Part shown: piece by piece, positions 23,423 through 36,944 of the stretch
How the letters are laid out: every line of letters begins with the position of its first letter
Position numbering within the stretch: position 1 is the first letter of the stretch
From: Plasmopara viticola
Lineage: Eukaryota > Oomycota > Peronosporomycetes > Peronosporales > Peronosporaceae
DNA length: 64,000 nucleotides
Assembly: GCA_001695595.3 (NCBI GenBank)
Contig: MBPM02000160.1
Coordinates: forward strand, 1-64,000
Direction of reading: 5' to 3'
Made by a program: the position numbers and the translations under genes
The notes under the pieces: model-generated
The model's input: the letters and a program-made list of their open reading frames with translations, nothing else
Database searches by the model: none
What the model was told of the DNA's origin: nothing

Positions 23423-23483
23423 TCCTCGTCTAAACGGATAGAGCGTACGTATCTGTGACCGTACATCGTTTGAAGCTCTAAAA
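22264..23483 (+). repeat. HOR unit U20 (12-mer, 1220 bp)
   Basis: Complete 12-mer, matching U22 at +2361 bp through most of its length. It differs near 22757 (GAAATATTGAACAC against GAAGGATTGAACAC), consistent with conversion from a U8-like unit. Confidence 0.92.
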
Positions 23484-24624
23484 GAATGGTAAAACACTTC
23501 GTTGTGGTTCTCTTGCGTGTGGAACGCTTAGATAGATAGAAAGGACGTATCTGTTGCCATACAGCGTCTCAGCCCTCCCAAAGAATGAATACGCTTCGTT
23601 TAGACCAAAAACAACAACAAATCCGTGACCTCACTGCGTCTCAGCACTCCTATAGAATGATAATACACTTCGTTGTGTCACCATTGCGTCTGTGCATTGC
23701 TTGACCGATAAAAAGAAAGTATCTGTGGTTGCACACCATCTAACCGCTTCAAAGAATAACGGTTCACTTACTGGTGCTCTATTGCGTCTGTGCATGTCGA
23801 AACCTATAATAGAGCCGCGCTTAGGGCGCGGCTCTGTTGCGTCTGTGCATGTCCAGACCTATCGAAAAGACGTGTCTGTGATCGTACATCGTTTCAGCGC
23901 TTCAAAAAAGGATTGAACACTTCGATGCGACTCTATTAGGTCTGTGCATGCCTTGATAAATAAAACAGACGTATTTGTGGGTTTATAGCGTCTCAGCCCT
24001 CCAAAACATGAATATACACTTCGTTGTAACTCTAGTGCATCTGTGCATGTCAAGACCAATGAAAAGGACGTATCTGGTGCCGTTTAGCGTCTCAGCGCTG
24101 TAAAGGAACGATTATACAGTTTGTTAAGCCTACATTTCGTCTGTTGTGGCCTCAATGCGTCTGTGCATGTCTACACTGATATAAAAAGGACTTGTCGGTG
24201 ACGATAGAGCTTCTTAGCACTCCAAAAGAATGATAATACACTTCGTTGTATCTCCATTGCGTCTGTGCATGTCTAGACCGATAAAAAGAACGTATATGTG
24301 ACCATAAAGCCTATCAGCGCTCAAAAGAATGATAATACACTTCGGTTTATCTCTATTGCGTCCGTTCGTGACTAAAACGATAGAAAGGACGTATATGCGA
24401 CCATAGAGCGTATCAGCGATCGAAAGAATGATAATACACTTCGATGTATCTCTATTGTGTCTGTTCATTACTAGACCGATGGAACGAACGTAAGTGTGGC
24501 CGAACAGCGTCTCAGAGGTTTAAAAGAACGATTATACACTTTGTTGTGTCATTTTTACGTCTATGCTCGTCTAAACAGATAGAGCGTACGTATCTGTGAC
24601 CGTACATCGTTTGGAGCTCTAAAA
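23484..24624 (+). repeat. HOR unit U21 (1141 bp, fold-back deletion)
   Basis: Carries the 27-bp m2 deletion and a second scar near 23805-23835, where about 80 bp spanning m4 and m5 were lost and a short inverted segment gained. Confidence 0.92.
23811..23835. repeat. 10-bp perfect inverted repeat with 5-nt loop (second fold-back scar)
   Basis: AGAGCCGCGC at 23811-23820, loop TTAGG, GCGCGGCTCT at 23826-23835. The right arm is normal m5 sequence. The left arm is its reverse complement, placed where the end of m4 should be, and the rest of m4 is deleted. Confidence 0.9.
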
Positions 24625-25783
24625 AAATGGTAATACACTTCGTTGTGGTTCTCTTGCGTGTGGAACGCTTAGATAGATAGAAAAGACATATCTGTGGCCA
24701 TACAGCGTCTCAGCCCTCCCAAAGAATGAATACGCTTCGTTGTAACTCTATTTCATCTGTGCATGTCAAGACCAAAAACAACAGCAAGTCTGTGACCTCA
24801 CGGCGTCTCAGCACTCCAATAGAATGATAGTACACTTCGTTGTGTCTCCATTGCGTCTGTGCATGTCTTGACCAATAAAAAGAAAGTATCTGTGGTTGCA
24901 CATCTTCTAACCGCTTCAAAGAATAATTGTTCACTTACTGGTGCTCTATTGCGTCTGTGCATGTCGAAACCGATTTGAAAGGCGTATCGGTGGCCCTCCA
25001 ATGTCTCAGTGCTTCAAAAGAATGATAATACACTAGGGCGCGGCTCTGTTTCGTCTGTGCATGTCCAGACCAATCGAAAGACGTGTCTGTGATCGTACAT
25101 CGTTTCAGCGCTTCAAAGAAGGATTGAACACTTCGATGCGACTCTATTAGGTCTGTGCATGCCTTGAAAAATGAACAGACGTATCTGTGGGTTTATAGCG
25201 TCTCAGCCCTTCAAAACATGAATATGCACTTCGTTGTAACTCTAATGCATCTGTGCATGTCAAGACCGATGAAAAGGACGTATCTAGTACCGTTTAGCGT
25301 CTCAGCGCTGTAAAGGAACGATTATACAGTTTGTTAAGCCTACATTTTGTCTGTTGTGGCCTCAATGGGTCTGTGCATGTCTACACTGATATAAAAAGGA
25401 CTTGTCGGTGACGATAGAGCTTCTTAGCAATCCAAAAGAATGATAATACACTTCGTTGTATCTCCATTGCGTCTGTGCATGTCTAGACCGATAAAAAGAA
25501 CGTATATGTGACCATAAAGCCTATCAGCGCTCAAAAGAATGATAATACACTTCGGTTAATCTCTATTGCGTCTGTTCATGACTAAACCGATCGAAAGGAC
25601 GTATATGTGACCATAGAGCGTATCAGCGATCGAAAGAATGATAATACACTTCGGTTTATATCTATTGCGTCTGTTCATTACTAGACCGATGGAACGAACG
25701 TAAGCGTGGCCGAACAGCGTCTCAGCGGTTTAAAAGAACGATTATACACTTTGTTGTGTCATTTTTACGTCTATGCTCGTCTA
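24227..25783 (+). repeat. Two-unit duplication block, copy 2
   Basis: Second copy of 21866-23422, sharing private changes such as TGCGTCCGTTCGTGAC and ATTGTGTCTGTTC. Confidence 0.85.
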
Positions 25784-25844
25784 TGCTCGTCTAAACGGAT
25801 CGAGCGTACGTATCTGTGACCGTACATCGTTTAGAGCTCCAAAA
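24625..25844 (+). repeat. HOR unit U22 (12-mer, 1220 bp)
   Basis: Complete 12-mer, sister of U20 at an offset of 2361 bp. Their similarity ends in the m12 microrepeat near 25783. Confidence 0.92.
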
Positions 25845-26868
25845 CAATGGTAATCCACTTCGTTGTGGTTGTCTTGCGTGTGGAACGCTTTAAAGGGCGT
25901 ATCTGTGGCAGTACAGCGTCTCAGCCCTTCCAAAGAATGAATACGCTTCATTGTAACTATATTTCATCTGTGCATGTCAAGACCAAATACAACAACAAGT
26001 CTGTGACCTCACGGCGTCTCAGCACTCCAATAGAATGATAATACACTTCGTTGTGTCTCCATTGCGTCTGTGCATGTCTTGACCGATAATAAGAAAGTAT
26101 CTGTGGTTGCACACCATCTAACCGCTTTAAAGAATAATTGTTCACTTACTGGTGCTCTATTGCGTCTGTGCATGTCGAAACCGATTTGAAAGGCGTATCG
26201 ATGCCCCTCCAACGTCTCAGTGCTTCAAAAGAATGATAATACACTAGGGAGCGGCTCTGTTTCGTCTGTGCATGTTCAGACCAATTGAAAAGACGTGTCT
26301 GGGCCCGTACATCCTTTAAGCGCTTCAAAGAAGGATTGAACACTTCGATGCGACTCTATTAGGTCTATGCATGCCTTAGAAAATGAACAGACGTATCTGT
26401 GGGTTTATAGCGTCTCAGCCCTCCAAAACATAGATATGCACTTCGTTGTAACTCTAGTGCATCTGTGCATGTCAAGACAGATCGAAAAGACGTATCTGGT
26501 GCCTTTTAGCGTCTCAGCGCTGTAAAGGAACGACTCTACAGTTTGTTGTGCCTACATTTCGTCTGTTGTGGCCTCAATGCATCTGTGCATGTCTACACTG
26601 ATATAAAAAGGACTTGTCGGTGACCATAGAGCGTCTTAGCACTCCAAAAGAATGATAATACACTTCGTTGTATCTGCATTGCGTCTATTCATTACTAGAC
26701 CGATGGAGCGAACGTAAGTGTGGCCGAACAGCGTCTCAGCGGCTTAAAAGAACGATTATACACTTTGTTGTGTCGTTTTTACGTCTATGCACGTCTATGC
26801 TCGTCTATGCTCGTCTAAACGGATAGAGCGTACGTATCTGTGACCGTACATCGTTTGGAGCTCTAAAA
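25845..26868 (+). repeat. HOR unit U23 (10-mer, 1024 bp)
   Basis: m9/m11 fusion class. It opens with the variant m1 (CAATGGTAATCC, then CGCTTTAAAGGGCG) shared with U30 and U35. m12 has three microrepeat copies. Confidence 0.92.
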
Positions 26869-27899
26869 GAATGGTAATACACTTCATTGTGGTTCTCCTG
26901 CGTGTGAAACGCTTAGATAGATAGAAAGGACGTATCTGTGGCCATACAGCGTCTCAGCCCTCCCAAAGAATGAATACGCTTCGTTGTAACTCTGTTTTAT
27001 CTGTGCATGTCAAGACCAAAAACAGAACAAGTCTGTGACCTCACGGCGTCCCAGCACTCCAATAGAATGATAATACACTTCGTTGTGTCTCCATTGCGTC
27101 TGTGCATGTCTTGACCGATGAAAAGAAAGTATCTGGGGTTGCACACCATCTAACCGCTTCAAAGAATAATTAATTACTTACTGGTGCTCTATTGCGTCTG
27201 TGCATGTCGAAACCGATTTGAAAGGCGTATCGATGGCCCTCCAACGTTTCAGTGCTATCAAAGAATGATAATACACTTGGGCGCGGCTCTTTTGCGTCTG
27301 TGCATGTCGAGACCAATCGAAAAGACGTGTCTGGGACCGTACATCCTTTCAGCGCTTCAAAGAAGGATTGAACACTTCGATGCAACTCTATTAGGTCTGG
27401 GCATGCCTTGTTAAATAGAACAGACGTATCTGTTGGTTTATAGCGTCTCAGCCCTCCAAAACATGAATATGCACTTCGTTGTAACTCTAGTGCATCTGTG
27501 CATGTCAAGACAGATCGAAAGGACGTATCTGGTGCCTTTTAGCGTCTCAGCGCTGTAAAGGAACGATTATACAGTTTGTTGTGCCTACATTTCGTCTGTT
27601 GTGGCCTCAATGCGTCTGTGCATGTCTACACTGATATAAAAAGGACTTATCGGTGACCATAGAGCGTCTTAGCACTCCAAACGAATGATAATACACTTCG
27701 TTGTATCTCCATTGCGTCTGTTTATTACTAGACCGATGGATCGAACGTAAGCGTGGCCGAACAGCGTTTCAGCGGTTTAAAAGAACGATTATACACTTTG
27801 TCGTGTCATTTTACGTCTATGCTCGTCTATGCTCTCTATGCTCGTCTAAACGGATAGAGCGTACGTATCTGTGACCGTACATCGTTTGGAGCTCTGAAA
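26869..27899 (+). repeat. HOR unit U24 (10-mer, 1031 bp)
   Basis: m9/m11 fusion near 27715 (TCTGTTTATTACTAGACCG). m1 is of the TTCTCCTGCGTGTGAAACGC type. m4 carries GAATAATTAATTACTTACTG. Confidence 0.92.
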
Positions 27900-28930
27900 G
27901 AATGGTAATCCACTTCGTTGTGGTTCTCTTGCGTGTGGAACGCTTAGATAGATAGAAAGGACGTATCTGTGGCCATACAGCGTCTCAGCCCTCCCAAAGA
28001 ATGAATACGCTTCGTTGTAACTCTGTTTCATCTGTGCATGTCAAGACTAAAAACAACAACAAGTCTGTGACCTCACGGCGTCCCAGCACTCCAATAGAAT
28101 GATAATACACTTCGTTGTGTCTCCTTTGCGTCTGTGCATGTCTTGACCGATGAAAAGAAAGTATCTGGGGTTACACACCATCTAACCACTTCAAAGAATA
28201 ATTAATTACTTACTGGTGCTTTATTGCGTCTGTGCATGTCGAAACCGATTTGAAAAGCGTATCGGTGGCCCTCCAACATCTCAGTGCTTCAAAAGAATGA
28301 TAATACACTAGGGCGCGGCTCTGTTTCGTCTGTGCATGTCCAGACCAATTGAAAAGACGTGTCTGTGACCGTACATCGTTTCAGCGCTTCAAAGAAGGAT
28401 TGAACACTTCGATGCGACTCTATTAGGTCTGTGCATGCTTTGATAAATAGAACAGACGTATCTGTGGCTTTATAGCGTCTCAGCCCTCCAAAACATGGAT
28501 ATGCACTTCGTTGTAACTCTAGTGCATCTGTGCATGTCAAGACAGATCGAAAGGACGTATCTGGTGCCTTTTAGCGTCTTAGCGCTGTAAAGGAACGATT
28601 ATACAGTTTGTTGTGCCTACATTTCGTCTGTTGTGGCCTCAATGCGTCTGTGCATGGCTACACTGATATAAAAAGGACTTATCGGTGACCATAGAGCGTC
28701 TTAGCACTCCAAAAGAATGATAATACACTTCGTTGTATCTCCATTGCGTCTATATAAAAGACCGATGGAGCGAACGTAAGTGTGGCCGAACAGCGTCTCA
28801 GCGGCTTAAAAGAACGATTATACACTTTGTTGTGTCGTTTTTACGTCTATGCACGTCTATACTCGTCTATGCTCGTCTAAACGGATAGAGCGTACGTATC
28901 TGTGACCGTACATCGTTTGGAGCTCCAAAA
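27900..28930 (+). repeat. HOR unit U25 (10-mer, 1031 bp)
   Basis: m9/m11 fusion with a further small loss (TCTATATAAAAGACCG near 28750). It shares the GAATAATTAATTACTTACTG form of m4 with U24 and U31. Confidence 0.92.
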
Positions 28931-30150
28931 GAATGGTAATACACTTCATTGTGGTTCTCCTGCGTGTGAAACGCTTAGATAGATAGAAAGGACGTATCTG
29001 TGGCCATACAGCGTCTCAGCCCTCCCAAAGAATGAATACGCTTCGTTGTAACTCTGTTTCATCTGTGCATGTCAAGACCAAAAACAGAACAAGTCTGTGA
29101 CCTCACGGCGTCCCAGCACTCCAAAAGAATGATAATACACTTCGTTGTGTCTCCATTGCGTCTGTGCATGTCTTGACCGATGAAAAGAAAGTATCTGTGG
29201 TTGCACACCATTTAACGCTTCAAAGAATAACGGTTCACTTACTGGTGCTCTATTGCGTCTGTGCATGTCGAAACCGATTTGAAAGGCGTATCGGTGGCCC
29301 TCCAACATCTCAGTGCTTCAAAAGAATGATAATACACTAGGGCGCGGCTCTGTTTCGTCTGTGCATGTCCAGACCAATTGAAAAGACGTGTCTGTGACCG
29401 TACATCGTTTCAGTGCTTCAAAAAAGGATTAAACACTTCGATTCGACTCTATTAGGTCTGTGCATGCCTTGAAAAATAGAACAGACGTATCTGTGGGTTT
29501 ATAGCATCTCAGCCCTTCAAAACATGAATATGCACTTCGTTTTAACTCTAGTGCATCTGCGCATGTCAAGACCGATCGAAAGGACGTATCTGGTACCGTT
29601 TAGCGTCTCAGCGCTGTAAAGGAACGATTATACAGTTTGTTAAGCCTACATATCGTCTGTTGTGGCCTCAATGCGTCTGTGCATGTCTACACTGATATAA
29701 AAAGGATTTGTCGGTGACGATAGAGCTTCTTAGCACTCCAAAAGAATGATAATACACTTCGTTGTATCTCCATTGCGTCTGTGCATGTCTAGACCGATAA
29801 AAAGAACGTATATGTGACCACAAAGCCTATCAGCTCTCAAAAGAATGATAATACACTTCGGTTTATCTCTATTGCGTCTGTTCATGACTAAACCGATAGA
29901 AAGGACGTATATGTGACCATAGAGCGTATCAGCGATCGAAAGAATGTTAATACACTTCGATGTATCTCTATTGCGTCTGTTCATTACTAGACCGGTGAAA
30001 CGAACGTAAGTGTGGCCGAACAGTGTCTCAGTGTTTAAAAAGAACGATTATACACTTTGTTGTGTCGTTTTTACGTCTATGCTCGTCTATGCTCGTCTAA
30101 ACGGATCGAGCGTACGTATCTGTGACCGTACACCGTTTAGAGCTCCAAAA
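28931..30150 (+). repeat. HOR unit U26 (12-mer, 1220 bp)
   Basis: Complete 12-mer whose second part is nearly identical to the following unit U27 at an offset of about 1219 bp. The changes GAATGTTAATACAC and GACCGGTGAAACG are shared. It looks like a very recent single-unit duplication. Confidence 0.92.
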
Positions 30151-31368
30151 GAATGGTAATCCACTTCGTTGTGGTTCTCTTGCGTGTGGAACGCTTAGAT
30201 AGATAGAAAAGACATATCTGTGGCCATACAGCGTCTCAGCCCTCCCAAAGAATGAATACGCTTCGTTGTAACTCTATTTCATCTGTGCATGTCAAGACCA
30301 AAAACAATAGCAAGTCTGTGACCTCACGGCGTCTCAGCACTCCAATAGAATGATAGTACACTTCGTTGTGTCTCCATTGCGTCTGTGCATGTCTTGACCG
30401 ATGAAAAGAAAGTATCTGTGGTTGCACACCATTTAACGCTTCAAAGAATAACGGTTCACTTACTGGTGCTCTATTGCGTCTGTGCATGTCGAAACCGATT
30501 TGAAAGGCGTATCGGTGGCCCTCCAACATCTCAGTGCTTCAAAAGAATGATAATACACTAGGCGCGGCTCTGTTTCGTCTGTGCATGTCCAGACCAATTG
30601 AAAAGACGTGTCTGTGACCGTACATCGTTTCAGTGCTTCAAAAAGGATTAAACACTTCGATTCGACTCTATTAGGTCTGTGCATGCCTTGAAAAATAGAA
30701 CAGACGTATCTGTGGGTTTATAGCATCTCAGCCCTTCAAAACATGAATATGCACTTCGTTTTAACTCTAGTGCATCTGCGCATGTCAAGACCGATCGAAA
30801 GGACGTATCTGGTACCGTTTAGCGTCTCAGCGCTGTAAAGGAACGATTATACAGTTTGTTAAGCCTACATATCGTCTGTTGTGGCCTCAATGCGTCTGTG
30901 CATGTCTACACTGATATAAAAAGGATTTGTCGGTGACGATAGAGCTTCTTAGCACTCCAAAAGAATGATAATACACTTCGTTGTATCTCCATTGCGTCTG
31001 TGCATGTCTAGACCGATAAAAAGAACGTATATGTGACCACAAAGCCTATCAGCTCTCAAAAGAATGATAATACACTTCGGTTTATCTCTATTGCGTCTGT
31101 TCATGACTAAACCGATAGAAAGGACGTATATGTGACCATAGAGCGTATCAGCGATCGAAAGAATGTTAATACACTTCGATGTATCTCTATTGCGTCTGTT
31201 CATTACTAGACCGTGAAACGAACGTAAGTGTGGCCGAACAGTGTCTCAGCGTTTAAAAAGAACGATTATACACTTTGTTGTGTCGTTTTTACGTCTATGC
31301 TCGTCTATGCTCGTCTAAACGGATCGAGCGTACGTATCTGTGACCGTACATCGTTTAGAGCTCCAAAA
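30151..31368 (+). repeat. HOR unit U27 (12-mer, 1218 bp)
   Basis: Complete 12-mer. From about 30831 onward it begins the block repeated about 5.58 kb downstream. Confidence 0.92.
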
Positions 31369-32589
31369 GAATGGTAATCCACTTCGTTGTGGTTCTCTTG
31401 CGTGTGGAACGCTTAGATAGATAGAAAAGACATATCTGTGGCCATACAGCGTCTCAGCCCTCCCAAAGAATGAATACGCTTCGTTGTAACTCTATTTCAT
31501 CTGTGCATGTCAAGACCAAAAACAATAGCAAGTCTGTGACCTCACGGCGTCTCAGCACTCCAATAGAATGATAGTACACTTCGTTGTGTCTCCATTGCGT
31601 CTGTGCATGTCTTGACCGATAAAAAGAAAGTATCTGTGATTGCACATCTTCTAACCGCTTCAAAGACTAATTGTTCACTTACTGGTGCTCTATTGCGTCT
31701 GTGCATGTCGAAACCGATTTGAAAGGCGTATCGATGCCCCTCCAACGTCTCAGTGCTTCAAAAGAATGATAATACACTTGGGCGCGGCTCTGTTGCGTCT
31801 GTGCATGTCCAGACCAATCGAAAAGATGTGTCTGGGACCGTACATCCTTTCAGCGCTTCAAAGAATGATTGAACACTTCGATGCGACTCTATCAGGTCTG
31901 TGCATGCCTTGAAAAATGAACAGACGAATCTGTGGGTTTATAGCGTCTCAGCCCTTCAAAACATGAATATGCACTTCGTTGTAACTCTAGTGCATCTGTG
32001 CATGTCAAGACTGATGAAAAGGACGTATCTGGTGCCGTTTAGCGTCTCAGCGCTGTAAAGGAACGATTATACAGTTTGTTAAGCCTACATATCGTCTGTT
32101 GTGGCCTCAATGCGTCTGTGCATGTCTACACTGATATAAAAAGGACTTATTGGTGACCATAGAGCGTCTTAGCACTCCAAAAGAATGATAATACACTTCG
32201 TTGTATCTCCATTGCGTCTGTGCATGTCTAGACCGATAGAAAAAACGTATATGTGACCATAAAGCCTCTCAGCGCTCAAAAGAAAGATAATTCACTTCGG
32301 TTTATCTCTATTGCGTCTGTTCATGACTAAACCGATCGAAAGGACGTATATGTGACCATAGAGCGTATCAGCGATCGAAAGAATGATAATACACTTCGAT
32401 GTATCTCTATTGCGTCTGTTCATTACTAGACCGATGGAACGAACGTAAGCGTGGCCGAACAGCGTCTCAGCGGTTTAAAAGAGCGATTATACATTTTGTT
32501 GTGTCGCTTTTACGTCTATGCTCGTCTATGCTCGTCTAAACGGATAGAGCGTACGTATCTGTGACCGTACATCGTTTGGAGCTCTGAAA
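31369..32589 (+). repeat. HOR unit U28 (12-mer, 1221 bp)
   Basis: Complete 12-mer, partner of U33 at +5575 to +5576 bp; one extra C in m4 near 31736 separates them. Confidence 0.92.
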
Positions 32590-33794
32590 GAATGTTAATC
32601 CACTTCGTTGTGGTTCTCGTGTGTGTGGAATGCTTAGATAGATAGAAAGGACGTATCTGTGGTCATACAGCGTCTCAGCCCTCCCAAAGAATGAATACGC
32701 TTCGTTGTAACTCTGTTTCATCTGTGCATGTCGATACCAAAAACAACAACAAGTCCGTGACCTCACGGCGTCTAAGCACTCCAATAGAATAACAATACAC
32801 TTCGTTGTGTCTCCATTGCGTCTGTGCATGTCTTGACCGATAATAAGAAAGTATCTGTGGTTGTACACCATCTAACCACTTCAAAGAATAATTGTAGACT
32901 TACTGGTGCTCTATTGCGTCTGTGCATGTCGAAACCGATTTGAAAGGCGGATCGATGGCCCTCCAACCTCTCAGTGCTATAAATGGGCGCGGCTCTTTTG
33001 CGTCTGTGCATGTCCAGACCAATCGAAAAGACGTGTCTGTGATCGTACATCGTTTCAGCGCTTCAAAGAAGGATTGAACACTTCGATGCGACTCTATTAG
33101 GTCTGTGCATGTCTTGAGAAATGAACAGACGTATCTGTGGGTTTATAGCGTCTCAGCCCTTCAAAACATGAAAATGCACTTCGTTGTAACTCTAATGCAT
33201 CTGTGCATGTCAAGACCGTCGAAAAGGACGTATCTAGTACCGTTTAGCGTCTCAGCGCTGTAAAGGAACGATTATACAGTTTGTTAAGCCTACATTTTGT
33301 CTGTTGTGGCCTCAATGCGTCTGTGCATGTCTACACTGATATAAAAAGGATTTGTCGGTGACGATAGAGCTTCTTAGCACTCCAAAAGAATGATAATACA
33401 CTTCGTTGTATCTCCATTGCGTCTGTGCATGTCTAGACCGATAAAAAGAACGTATATGTGACCACAAAGCCTATCAGCGCTCAAAAGAATGATAATACAC
33501 TTCGGTTTATCTCTATTGCGTCTGTTCATGACTAAACCGATCGAAAGGACGTATATGTGACCATAGAGCGTATCAGCGATCGAAAGAATGATAATACACT
33601 TCGGTTTATCTCTATTGCGTCTGTTCATCACTAGACCGATGGAACGAACGTAAGCGCGGCCGAACAGCGTCTCAGCGTTTTAAAAGAACGATTATACACT
33701 TTGTTGTGTCATTTTTACGTCTATGCTCGTCTATGCTCGTCTAAACGGATCGAGCGTACGTATCTGTGACCGTACATTGTTTAGAGCTCCAAAA
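32590..33794 (+). repeat. HOR unit U29 (12-mer, 1205 bp)
   Basis: Partner of U34. It lacks about 15 bp at the m4/m5 boundary near 32985 (GCTATAAATGGGCGCGG), which explains the shift in offset from 5575 to about 5590 bp. Confidence 0.92.
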
Positions 33795-34818
33795 GAATGG
33801 TAATCCACTTCGTTGTGGTTCTCTTGCGTGTGGAACGCTTTAAAGGGCGTATCTGTGGCAGTACAGCGTCTCAGCCCTTCCAAAGAATGAATACGCTTCG
33901 TTGTAACTCTATTTTATCTGTGCATGTCAAGACCAAAAACAACAACAAGTCTGTGACCTCACGGCGTCTCAGCACTCCAATAGAATAACAATACACTTCG
34001 TTGTGTCTCCATTGCGTCTGTGCATGTCTTGACCGATAAAAAGAAATTATCTGTGGTTGTACACCATTTAACGCTTCAAAGAATACCTGTTAACTTACTG
34101 GTGCTCTATTGCGTCTGTGCATGTCGAAACCGATTTGAAAGGCGTATCGATGCCCCTCCAACGTCTCAGTGCTTCAAAAGAATGATAATACACTAGGGCG
34201 CGGCTCTGTTTCGTCTGTGCATGTCCAGACCAATCGAAAAGACGTGTCTGTGATCGTACATCGTTTCAGCGCTTCAAAGAATGATTGAACACTTCGATGC
34301 GACTCTATTAGGTCTGTGCATGCCTTGATAAATAGAACAGACGTATCTGTGGCTTTATAGCGTCTCAGCCCTCCAAAACATGGATATGCACTTCGTTGTA
34401 ACTCTAGTGCATCTGTGCATGTCAAGACAGATCGAAAGGACGTATCTGGTGCCTTTTAGCGTCTTAGCGCTGTAAAGGAACGATTATACAGTTTGTTGTG
34501 CCTACATTTCGTCTGTTGTGGCCTCAATGCGTCTGTGCATGGCTACACTGATATAAAAAGGACTTATCGGTGACCATAGAGCGTCTTAGCACTCCAAAAG
34601 AATGATAATACACTTCGTTGTATCTCCATTGCGTCTATTCATTAAAAGACCGATGGAGCGAACGTAAGTGTGGCCGAACAGCGTCTCAGCGGCTTAAAAG
34701 AACGATTATACACTTTGTTGTGTCGTTTTTACGTCTATGCACGTCTATGCTCGTCTATGCTCGTCTAAACGGATAGAGCGTACGTATCTGTGACCGTACA
34801 TCGTTTGGAGCTCTAAAA
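33795..34818 (+). repeat. HOR unit U30 (10-mer, 1024 bp)
   Basis: m9/m11 fusion class with the CGCTTTAAAGGGCG type of m1. Partner of U35 at about +5590 bp. Confidence 0.92.
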
Positions 34819-35724
34819 GAATGGTAATACACTTCATTGTGGTTCTCCTGCGTGTGAAACGCTTAGATAGATAGAAAGGACGTATCTGTGGCCATACAGC
34901 GTCTCAGCCCTCCCAAAGAATGAATACGCTTCGTTGTAACTCTGTTTCATCTGTGCATGTCAAAACTAAAAACAACAACAAGTCTGTGACCTCACGCCGT
35001 CCCAGCACTCCAATAGAATGATAATACACTTCGTTGTGTCTCCTTTGCGTCTGTGCATGTCTTGACCGATGAAAAGAAAGTATCTGGGGTTACACACCAT
35101 CTAACCACTTCAAAGAATAATTAATTACTTACTGGTGCTCTATTGCGTCTGTGCATGTCGAAACCGATTTGAAAAGCGTATCGGTGGCCCTCCAACATCT
35201 CAGTGCTTCAAAAGAATGATAATACACTTGGGCGCGTCTCTGTTGCGTCTGTGCATGTCCAGACCAATCGAAAAGACGTGTCTTGGACCGTACACACTTC
35301 GTTGTAACTCTAGTGCATCTGTGCATGTCAAGACAGATCGAAAGGACGTATCTGGTGCCTTTTAGCGTCTTAGCGCTGTAAAGGAACGATTATACAGTTT
35401 GTTGTGCCTACATTTCGTCTGTTGTGGCCTCAATGCGTCTGTGCATGGCTACACTGATATAAAAAGGACTTATCGGTGACCATAGAGCGTCTTAGCACTC
35501 CAAAAGAATGATAATACACTTCGTTGTATCTCCATTGCGTCTATTAATTAAAAGACCGATGGAGCGAACGTAAGTGTGGCCGAACAGCGTCTCAGCGGCT
35601 TAAAAGAACGATTATACACTTTGTTGTGTCGTTTTTACGTCTATGCACGTCTATGCTCGTCTATGCTCGTCTAAACGGATAGAGCGTACGTATCTGTGAC
35701 CGTACATCGTTTGGAGCTCTAAAA
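34819..35724 (+). repeat. HOR unit U31 (about 9-mer, 906 bp, two deletions)
   Basis: Shortest of the fusion class. Besides the m9/m11 fusion (TTAATTAAAAGACCG near 35546) it has a jump from the end of m5 into m7 near 35290 (GGACCGTACACACTTCG), removing more than one monomer. Confidence 0.92.
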
Positions 35725-36944
35725 GAATGGTAATACACTTCATTGTGGTTCTCCTGCGTGTGAAACGCTTAGATAGATAGAAAGGACGTATCTGTGGCCA
35801 TACAGCGTCTCAGCCCTCCCAAAGAATGAATACGCTTCGTTGTAACTCTGTTTCATCTGTGCATGTCAAGACCAAAAACAGAACAAGTCTGTGACCTCAC
35901 GGCGTCCCAGCACTCCAAAAGAATGATAATACACTTCGTTGTGTCTCCATTGCGTCTGTGCATGTCTTGACCGATGAAAAGAAAGTATCTGTGGTTGCAC
36001 ACCATTTAACGCTTCAAAGAATAACGGTTCACTTACTGGTGCTCTATTGCGTCTGTGCATGTCGAAACCGATTTGAAAGGCGTATCGGTGGCCCTCCAAC
36101 ATCTCAGTGCTTCAAAAGAATGATAATACACTAGGGCGCGGCTCTGTTTCGTCTGTGCATGTCCAGACCAATCGAAAAGACGTGTCTGGGACCGTACATC
36201 GTTTCAGTGCTTCAAAGAAGGATTGAACACTTCGATGCGACTCTATTAGGTCTGTGCATGCTTTGATAAATAGAACAGACGTATCTGTGGCTTTATAGCG
36301 TCTCAGCCCTCCAAAACATGGATATGCACTTCGTTGTAACTCTAGTGCATCTGTGCATGTCAAGACAGATCGAAAGGACGTATCTGGTGCCTTTTAGCGT
36401 CTTAGCGCTGTAAAGGAACGATTATACAGTTTGTTAAGCCTACATATCGTCTGTTGTGGCCTCAATGCGTCTGTGCATGTCTACACTGATATAAAAAGGA
36501 TTTGTCGGTGACGATAGAGCTTCTTAGCACTCCAAAAGAATGATAATACACTTCGTTGTATCTCCATTGCGTCTGTGCATGTCTAGACCGATAAAAAGAA
36601 CGTATATGTGACCACAAAGCCTATCAGCGCTCAAAAGAATGATAATACACTTCGGTTTATCTCTATTGCGTCTGTTCATGACTAAACCGATAGAAAGGAC
36701 GTATATGTGACCATAGAGCGTATCAGCGATCGAAAGAATGTTAATACACTTCGATGTATCTCTATTGCGTCTGTTCATTACTAGACCGGTGAAACGAACG
36801 TAAGTGTGGCCGAACAGTGTCTCAGCGTTTAAAAAGAACGATTATACACTTTGTTGTGTCGTTTTTACGTCTATGCTCGTCTATGCTCGTCTAAACGGAT
36901 CGAGCGTACGTATCTGTGACCGTACATCGTTTAGAGCTCCAAAA
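35725..36944 (+). repeat. HOR unit U32 (12-mer, 1220 bp)
   Basis: Chimeric: the first half follows the U25/U26 lineage, and the second half from about 36405 follows U27. It marks the left end of the 5.58-kb-offset duplication. Confidence 0.92.

Larger units (their letters stand above)
30831..34962 (+). repeat. Multi-unit duplication block, copy 1 (about 4.1 kb)
   Basis: Part of U27, all of U28-U30 and the start of U31. It recurs at 36406-40552 with only scattered 1-bp changes and one 15-bp indel. Confidence 0.88.
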
